Of a stretch of DNA of 64,000 nucleotides, positions 57,241-64,000 are shown piece by piece (within the stretch, counting starts at the first letter, position 1; each line of letters opens with the position of its first letter). The notes under the pieces were generated by a model. It was not told where the DNA came from, made no database searches, and saw only the letters and a list, made by a program, of their open reading frames with translations. This DNA comes from Isoetes taiwanensis (lineage: Eukaryota > Streptophyta > Lycopodiopsida > Isoetales > Isoetaceae): the NCBI GenBank assembly GCA_021234155.1, contig JAJEKV010000008.1, positions 16,964,006-17,028,005 of the forward strand. The letters run 5' to 3'. The position numbers and the translations under genes are program-made.

Positions 57241-58497
57241 TCTATATGCTTGCCTTCCTTTTGAACTTTGCCAATCATTGTATGTGAGCTTACGGCAATG
57301 GATTCACAAGTTCAAGTGGTAGTAACTTATGTCCAATGCATATGGTTTTGTTCTTGCGGGATGTCGGGTTGTTCTTGGAGCATGTCGGGTTTATGTTCCA
57401 AAACAACATGTCCGCGTGATCCGCGTATAATTAAAGTTGATGATCTATCTTCTATTTCATGGCAAAGGACAAGGATGATCACGATAAGCACATGGAAGTT
57501 CTGAGAAATGTATTGCGCTGGACTTGACATCCTCTCCACAGTTTTTTGGGGATGAGATACTTCCGATTTTAATGCCTCTGGTCTAGGTGGTTATGTTTTT
57601 AAGCTTCAATAGCATTTTGTATGGTGTAATAATGGCTATTTAGAAAATAATTACAAAAGTTTTATTACAACAACTCTTGCTTTAAGTGCGATTACGGATA
57701 ACCACCCTCATGCTTTAAATGCTATTTGAGAACCTATGGAGGGTGAGGTGGCGTGAAATCTGCAGGCTTCTTTTACTACGTTAAAATCCATGTCCTAATT
57801 CTTTTTTTTTACACGTGTGAACTTCTTTGGCGAATTTGCCGGCAACTCTAAATCCAAAGATGCTCACATGCGTAACGATCAAGCTTGATTCCGTATCATT
57901 TTGTATCCAATTCTCAAATCCATGTGCTACTATAACATGTTCTTTATAGTTCAAAAGCGACCAAGGCTCCATTTTGCAAAATAAAGCTAATTAAATCACG
58001 GGTCAATCATTCTTCACATTTTGCAATTGCTTTCGTTATTTATGCTTCAAAGGCGACATAACCATGTATTAAACCTTCGAAATCCGCGTCCTAATGTGAC
58101 ATGATGGTTGTTTTCAAGTATCCAAATTCTCTTTCTATCTTTGGGCTGCATTTTGCAAGATAGCAAGGAGTTCTCTTTTTGAATGTTATTGTTCCGAGTT
58201 ACTGATTTTGACATGCTCACTTAAGCTAGAAAGTTACACCCGGGTCATCATTTCTTCTTGCTTACATTTGTTGAGAGTGTTGAATACCATATTAGAACTG
58301 AGAAAAATTTGCATGTTTAGCCTATTTTCCACAACAATAGATAGTCATGCAACATTTAAGGTTACGCCGGTTCCGTCCATGATACTAGTGTAGAGCGGTT
58401 ATTCTAGAAATGAGTTTTTTGTCGAGGTTGCGGCATAGATAAGGTTGTTATAATGTGTTGTGATTGGAGGAGAGGACACCCATTTCGAGAATGAAGC

Positions 58498-58593
58498 CAT
58501 CGATTTTAAACAAATTGATCCATATCTTTGCTTATATAAGATGGGCATCGATTTTAAACAAATTGATGTATATCTTTGCTTTAACAAGATGGG
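58498..58593. repeat. 48-bp tandem duplication
   Basis: Units 58498-58545 and 58546-58593, starting CATCGATTTTAAACAAATTG, with four or five differences near the unit ends. Length is a multiple of three and the frame is open across both. Confidence 0.85.
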
Positions 58594-59115
58594 GAGGAGC
58601 AAGATCGTTCATGAATATCACGGATGGCGTGCACTTCATAAAAATGGCTTCTTTCTTCTAAGTGAACCCAAGCATTCTTTGTCAATTAGAGACTTTGAAA
58701 TTATTTGGCGTATATATATATTATGGTATTAAAATCATGGCATTGACTTTAGTTGTTTACCAACGAGTTGTATCCACCCCGGTTTATGCAGCCTATGTGA
58801 ACAGAAGCATTGAGTTGATTTTTGCAGAGGGTGCTCGCTCTAATTCAAGGTCTTCTTCTCCTTGCAAATTGCACTTTGTATTTGGAAATGTAAGCCAGAT
58901 GTTGAACCATTAGGCAATGCCATTATACGAAATTGCATAAGTGTCACTCTATGGTTTTTGTTAAAAGTATAGCCCGAAGAAATACTTGAAACTTACACAT
59001 TATTACTAAATGGGAGGAAGTGTCCCTACATGCCCTACGATGAGTAACAAAATAATAGTACTACGCAGAGAAGTTCCAAGTTAATGTTAGATGTGTTTTA
59101 TGTAGGGGAAAAAAT

Positions 59116-59235
59116 TATTTGTAGTCAAATTGGAGGTAAAGTTGCTATTCCACAGGGGATGGAGCTCTAGTTGCAACTGTTCCTATTTGTAGTCAAATTG
59201 GAGGTAAAGTTGCTATTCCACAGGGGATGGAGCTC
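59116..59235. repeat. 52-bp perfect direct repeat, 68-bp period
   Basis: TATTTGTAGTCAAATTGGAG starts both copies (59116-59167, 59184-59235); copies are identical. Confidence 0.9.
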
Positions 59236-60937
59236 ATGATGTTACATCTAGGTCATATGATAGCCATATCCTGTAAGATGACCGAAAGTTCAATATTAAA
59301 TTATGTTGTATAAGAGCTAAAGTATATTATTCACCCTGATTCATTGTATTACATCCATGTGTTCATTACAATTCAAAATAATGCTTGGATCACAATGCCT
59401 GGAAAGTTATTAAAAGCTATTTTTGCTCATCACAAACAATAACATAATGATCTATAGGCACATAGTGTTGTCTGCAACTCAAATCTCGAGTATCATTAAA
59501 TAACACTGGCAGGCCACACTTTTAGTTTGATGTATGTGTTCTCAATGCTATGCTTTTGCAACTTAGACCTCCCAATATTGATAGTTTGGAAGATATAAAG
59601 GAATCCTACAGGATGTGAGAGAATAGGGTTGGGAAATTTTTTACATTTAAAACTTTTAGAGCAGTGACTAGCACATACAAAAAATGAAGCATAGATGACC
59701 ACGATTTCATCAATTCAAATGCCAAACCCATACACACAATTTTATCAATTCAAATGCTAAACAGAAATTGGTCTTTTTTTGCTCTTATGTTGACATTCAT
59801 GTAGAAAGCTATCTATAATGGAAGCTAGATACTTATGTCAATAGTACATGGGATGAGGCCTACCATATCTGGATAAGCAACAACAAAATCAATGAGCCCT
59901 TGGGCAGAGTGCAATTTTCAAACAACATGAAATTTTACCTAGCAAAATTATGTAACCGGAGATGTGTCGTTCAGATTTCCAATGATTGGAAAAGAAATTT
60001 TAGATTTCATTGCTGTGGTTGGTTATGGTTTTTTTTTTTTTCCTTATATTTATTTCTTAACCAAAATAATATCCCCATAAATAATACTGAGCTTCATTGA
60101 ATGGCTATTGGGTAAAGAGTTTAGCTTAAAACTTCATGACTTTGGGATATATGCATATTGTCCTTTGTGCTATTCTTAGTCTTGGATTTTGCTCCCAGAT
60201 GTTCATAAACCACGTTGGAAACAAGCTTTGAAATGGCACTGCGTAGCATTGGATCATTTTATTTTGTTGATGAAAAAAGTTCTAATAAACAATTGTGAGC
60301 TTATAGGCTGCTAGAAGTTTTAATAAACAATGGTGAGCTTGCACCCCTACCTAACCAATTGATGGCTATTCACCTAAAGTTAGGATTCAAGATAGTGGGG
60401 ATTTTGATGGAGATACACTCCATGTATTTGTTCCATGTCGGTGAAAACTAGGGCAAAGAGTATCGGAGTTATTATGGATTGTGAAACAAGCTTTCGGCAT
60501 GGCACTTCCACCGAAATTGAACCATTCATATTACGTGGATGAAGAAGTTCTAATAAATGGTGGTGGACTTCGACTACTAGAAGTTCTAATAAACAATGGT
60601 GAGCTTCATCTAATGGCTATGAGTCAAGGGATTTGGCTTAAAACATCATGATTTTGGGTTAGATGGATACTTCCATTTGTGTAACAGGACAATTGAGAGG
60701 GTAAAATCTCAAACAAGATGCACATTAAAGACATTAATAGGTCATCATATAAATTAAGCGATATGATACTTGAATTTAACTTGAGCAAACGAAACTTTGG
60801 GATTTACCTATGACATATGATAAGAGAGACTCATCACGAAAACTATATGGCAATGTCGTATTGACGGATTCGAGCTTCCACTCTGAGTTCTTCTTCCACT
60901 TGTGAAGTCACCCATTGATAGTACAAAGACTTGTATA

Positions 60938-61060
60938 TATATACAATTATATGGAGGTCTACCAACATGGTGTAGAGATTGATCTCGGCCGTCCATCTCG
61001 AGATGGATGACCCGGGCAATGCCACCTCGTAACACCCCAAAGCATCCCCTTATTTAGGGC
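60938..61060 (+). repeat. Dispersed repeat, copy B (A at 54010-54170)
   Basis: TATATATACAATTATATGG, GATCTCGGCCGTCCATCTCG and CCTTATTTAGGGCTTTTAA blocks in the same order as copy A. Followed by several GGCCGTC/GACCGTC-type boxes up to 61180. Confidence 0.45.
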
Positions 61061-63189
61061 TTTTAATGGGGCCCTTGAAATTGGGGCATTTTATCTAGAC
61101 CGTCGATTAAAATTATTTGGGGCTTTTCATATGGGCGTCGGATTAAAAGGAAGGTCAAATCTTGGCCGTCAATTTTGGATAGGAAGTTGCGGGGAAGGTG
61201 ATAAAATTGGGGCTTTTAATCCGGATCATTAGAATTGCTTGCTTAAATAATAAAAAGTAAAACTTAATGCACGAAAAATAATTGTGGCGGCCAATTTAAT
61301 AGTGTTGGCATAATTGTGGTGGCGAATTTAATCACGTTGGGCTTTGAGAATAATCTAGAAACATCTCTTTTTTCCCCGTGAGCTCCGGCCATCTCTTTGT
61401 GCAAAGGCGGGTTACGGGCGATTATCCTCTTCTAGGGAGTAACAATTTGGATAGAGCGACAGCGTGGGGAGTAAAAAAACTGGGCGGGAATTCTTTGGGC
61501 CCTTTTATTGGATGTTTTCCCTGATCGGATGCTGTTTGCGCCCATTTTTAAGCCAATTATGGATCAGGGTAGACAATGTTGAGTACAATATAATCTACGT
61601 TACTATGATTTCTACATGCAAACGATCTGATACTTATGCATTTGCAACCGGCATGGTGTGCTCTACATCATCGGAGGAGTTATCATCGGAGGAGTTGCTC
61701 CATTCAATTTGGAGCAATGGACATCGAAGAAAAAGCCCCGGTTTGGCTCGTCTTTTTCCTTTTCTCCACTTGTCGTTCTTTTAACAGAGATTTACGTGAT
61801 TTTGATGAGTTGGGTTATGAGTTTGGCTCCGTCCTTGGTGCCTTGTGATTTCATATCGTGAAGTCTCATGAGCCTTTGCATTTTAGCTCTTTATAGCAAT
61901 GTTTTAGTTTTACTCGTGCTTTATTTGAGGTGGGGGCTTTGTCTTTGTCGGGTTCAAGATTTATGGTTTTTATGCCTTCTATTTTTCTCAAGCGGATTTA
62001 TCATTGACTTTGATCTCACCATGTCGTATTTGTTGGAAGCAAGGGGCTATGGCCATTTTTTGGTGTATGTTTACATGGTCTTGAGCTATGAACGGACCCG
62101 TTCCTCTCCATTTTGCGGTTGTTCACAAGAAGAAGTGCAAGTCGAACATCTCAGGATATCTTCAAAGCTTACGCACGGAAGTTTTATAAGGTATGCCACG
62201 AATTTAAGATTTTTGATTTGGCCATTAAGTGCAAGGGTTTTCGATTGTATATGCATGACATATTCCAACCAGATGCTTACAAAGCAAAGCACACAGGGCG
62301 ACTTGTCGCCATGTAGACAAAGCAAAGGAGAGGTAAGACACTCCGTCATGCATTTTTTCTTTGTGAATCCGCCGCTTATTCGTGATTCAAAAGAAAATGC
62401 AAACTGATTGCCAACCTTTGCATCGGATAAATCGTCCGGTTACATTTGGGTACCATGGCCGATCTTTCTACGGTATGAAGTTGAAACCATATCCTTTAAC
62501 TTGCTTAAGCTTTTATTTCTCTTGGAGGATGAATGATACTTATAGCGATCGGGACCTTCTTGAAATAAAAATTTGGCGATCTATGTGAGAAGGGGTGCTC
62601 CGGGAGGCAACACAAAGGTTCTTGAAGGTATGCATTGCTCTTTGTCCATTAGGATGGCATTACGCCTACAAAGAAATATACCCGTTTGAAAAGATGTTGA
62701 GAGACTACTTGCACCGTTACATTGATATTTGTCTCTTATTTATTGATCTACTCCACCCTTGCCAAAATGCGAAGCATAAGATCAGGTTTAGGGGGGGGGT
62801 AAATCGTTGCCCAAAATGCTCTTGATCTGCGGTTTCGGTTTATTGATGGTGGGTAAGTTGATGCTCTATGTTCTACAAGAGGATTTCTATTTTATGGTGT
62901 AAGGTTTTATGGCGAGGCCTTTATCTATATCCAAACTTGCTAGTTACGTTTGGCTCTATTTTTTGCAAATTTACACAAACAACCAAAACATTTGATATGG
63001 TGATTAATCAAAATAATGTGATTCTAAGCAAGCCCTTGAACTTTTCTAGGTAATGGAACAAGACTTTATTACCATTCCTAGTGCATGTTCTCGTAAAACA
63101 TGGAAAACTAATTCTCTTTGAAGCATCTCAATCGGGTTTGATTCGGACTCATTTGTTGGTAGCACTCTTGTGGAGATGTATTTCATGTC
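61061..63189. other. Stretch with unassigned open frames
   Basis: Plus-strand open frames at 61464-61860 and 61868-62407 (the latter 179 codons, partly hydrophobic) do not carry recognisable motifs. By position and strand this may be the 5' part of a second decayed PPR gene, but no PPR unit could be placed. Confidence 0.3.
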
Positions 63190-63435
63190 TTAAAAATAAT
63201 TATCTGAGTTTTTATTGGGGATGCTTGCTTGAAATGTTTTTTCTCTTGGATTGCGGCGATTGCGGAGTATTTTCAAGATTCAAGAGGCAAAGATGTGCTC
63301 AAACTCTCTTGGCAAATGCAAAAAGAAGATGCACGAAACCAAATGATGTCACTTGTGCAAGTGCCTTGGCGAAAGATCTTTCTTTGCATAGTAGCTTCGG
63401 TTTGTAAGTTGGAAGAAGTAGAAGTGCTTTTTAGT
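63190..63435 (+). pseudogene. Probable second PPR gene fragment
   Basis: Two frames together read IAAIAEYFQDSRGKDVLKL, then WQMQKEDAR, then KPNDVTCASALA. This matches the plant PPR spacing 'W..mI.aYa..G.g..al.lf..Mq..g..Pn.vTf...L'. Only one to two units are visible, and the reading needs frame changes. Confidence 0.4.
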
Positions 63436-64000
63436 TTAGTAGTTGTATAAAAGTTGCCTTGAGTTTTTGTTAGGATGCCATACAAGATCTGATGTCTTGG
63501 ATTACATTAATATCGAGGATACTCCCGGCATGGACACCATGGCGATGGCGAGATTTGTGATCGATTCACATTTGGAAATGGTGACTATCACGGGGATAAA
63601 GGCAAATCTTGTGCTCTTTGCTTTGTTCATGTTCTATTTGGCGGAATGCTTCATACTGATTATGTGGTTTGATTGCTCTGCAGATCTCTTGCGGTTCCAT
63701 GGCTATGGCAATGGCCAATGGGTAAACAATATGTGGATGCCGATATATTGCGGTTTCATGGCTATGGCGATGGGGCATATCTGTGAAAGTCTTGTGTGAG
63801 TGTGAAGTTTTATTTGATTCACTTTCACCTTAATTAACTATGGTTTGTTTAAAATTGTAGGTTATTATGGCAATACTATGGTTGTGAATCGGAAAGGCGA
63901 ACCTACTACTTAGTGTAAGGACACAAAATAGACCTTGAATGCATCATCGGTATGAGGGATATTCTTTTGGAACTCTTGTGGAGTTTACAACAGATATTCG
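63436..64000. other. Window end without recognisable gene
   Basis: A 118-codon plus-strand frame (63443-63799) includes a hydrophobic stretch, LVLFALFMFYLAECFILI, and a GGTTTCATGGCTATGG-type repeat (63694 and 63752). No motif recognised. Confidence 0.35.

Larger units (their letters stand above)
57241..60937. other. Stretch without recognisable gene, with local duplications
   Basis: No convincing gene. Contains partly repetitive 100-200-bp modules (57780-58180 with two variants of CATTTTGCAA[AG]ATA), the tandem duplications listed separately, and three variants of GTTCTAATAAACAATGGTGAG (60280-60610). Confidence 0.4.

Overview
The window looks like nuclear DNA of a land plant, probably a fern or another non-flowering lineage. 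Evidence: an eight-exon plant-type gamma-glutamylcyclotransferase gene, fossil PLS-type pentatricopeptide repeat (PPR) reading frames, GT-AG introns, AT-rich sequence, and a dense bed of LINE, Ty3-type, Penelope-type and inverted-repeat elements. It is gene-poor. The taxon is an inference from protein style; no rRNA, organellar or marker gene is present to fix it.

Layout. 0-5 kb: a decayed plus-strand LINE with a pentanucleotide tail, plus a tiny inverted fragment of the same 3' end. 6.6-9.8 kb (minus): a multi-exon, frameshifted gene whose C-terminal half resembles N4/N6-type DNA methylases. 10-16 kb: LINE remnants, a tandem repeat with Pol III-like boxes, microsatellites. 17-19 kb (minus): an FCP1/HAD-like gene with a single frame break and a broken transposon-type gene. 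19.9-22.3 kb (minus): another LINE 3' end and a second methylase-like pseudogene. 22.3-24.0 kb: a strong 30-bp hairpin and scattered GCGCCAGGCG-type motifs.

24.3-33.6 kb is the centrepiece: two ~2.5-kb direct repeats flank a 4.2-kb core encoding, on the minus strand, a 513-aa exon of ORF1 and a 690-aa Penelope-type reverse transcriptase (ORF2). The first exon of ORF1 lies inside the repeat and splices in frame (phase 0/0) into the core. A second predicted intron ends exactly at the ORF2 ATG and begins 4 nt after the ORF1 stop, so a spliced transcript would be bicistronic with a 4-nt gap. No GIY-YIG, integrase or RNase H region is visible.

34.0-35.8 kb: Ty3-type gag-protease-RT fragment, cut off at a solo copy of a repeat that reappears later. 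37.6-41.9 kb (minus): the only host gene I can rebuild completely (GGCT2/ChaC-like, 187 aa), its 2.3-kb second intron containing LINE debris. 43.9-53.9 kb: a composite with ~1.6-2 kb inverted repeats (carrying tRNA-like Pol III boxes and short CCGTAGGATC repeats) around two ~2.1-kb direct repeats and a 1.9-kb centre that holds an exon-like segment. 54-64 kb: decayed PPR genes on the plus strand, with local tandem duplications.

Data-quality caution: paired repeat copies differ mostly by small clustered changes next to CTG/CAG/CCGG sites and homopolymers, a pattern expected from long-read base-calling on methylated plant DNA. Some frame breaks reported here as decay may therefore be assembly errors.
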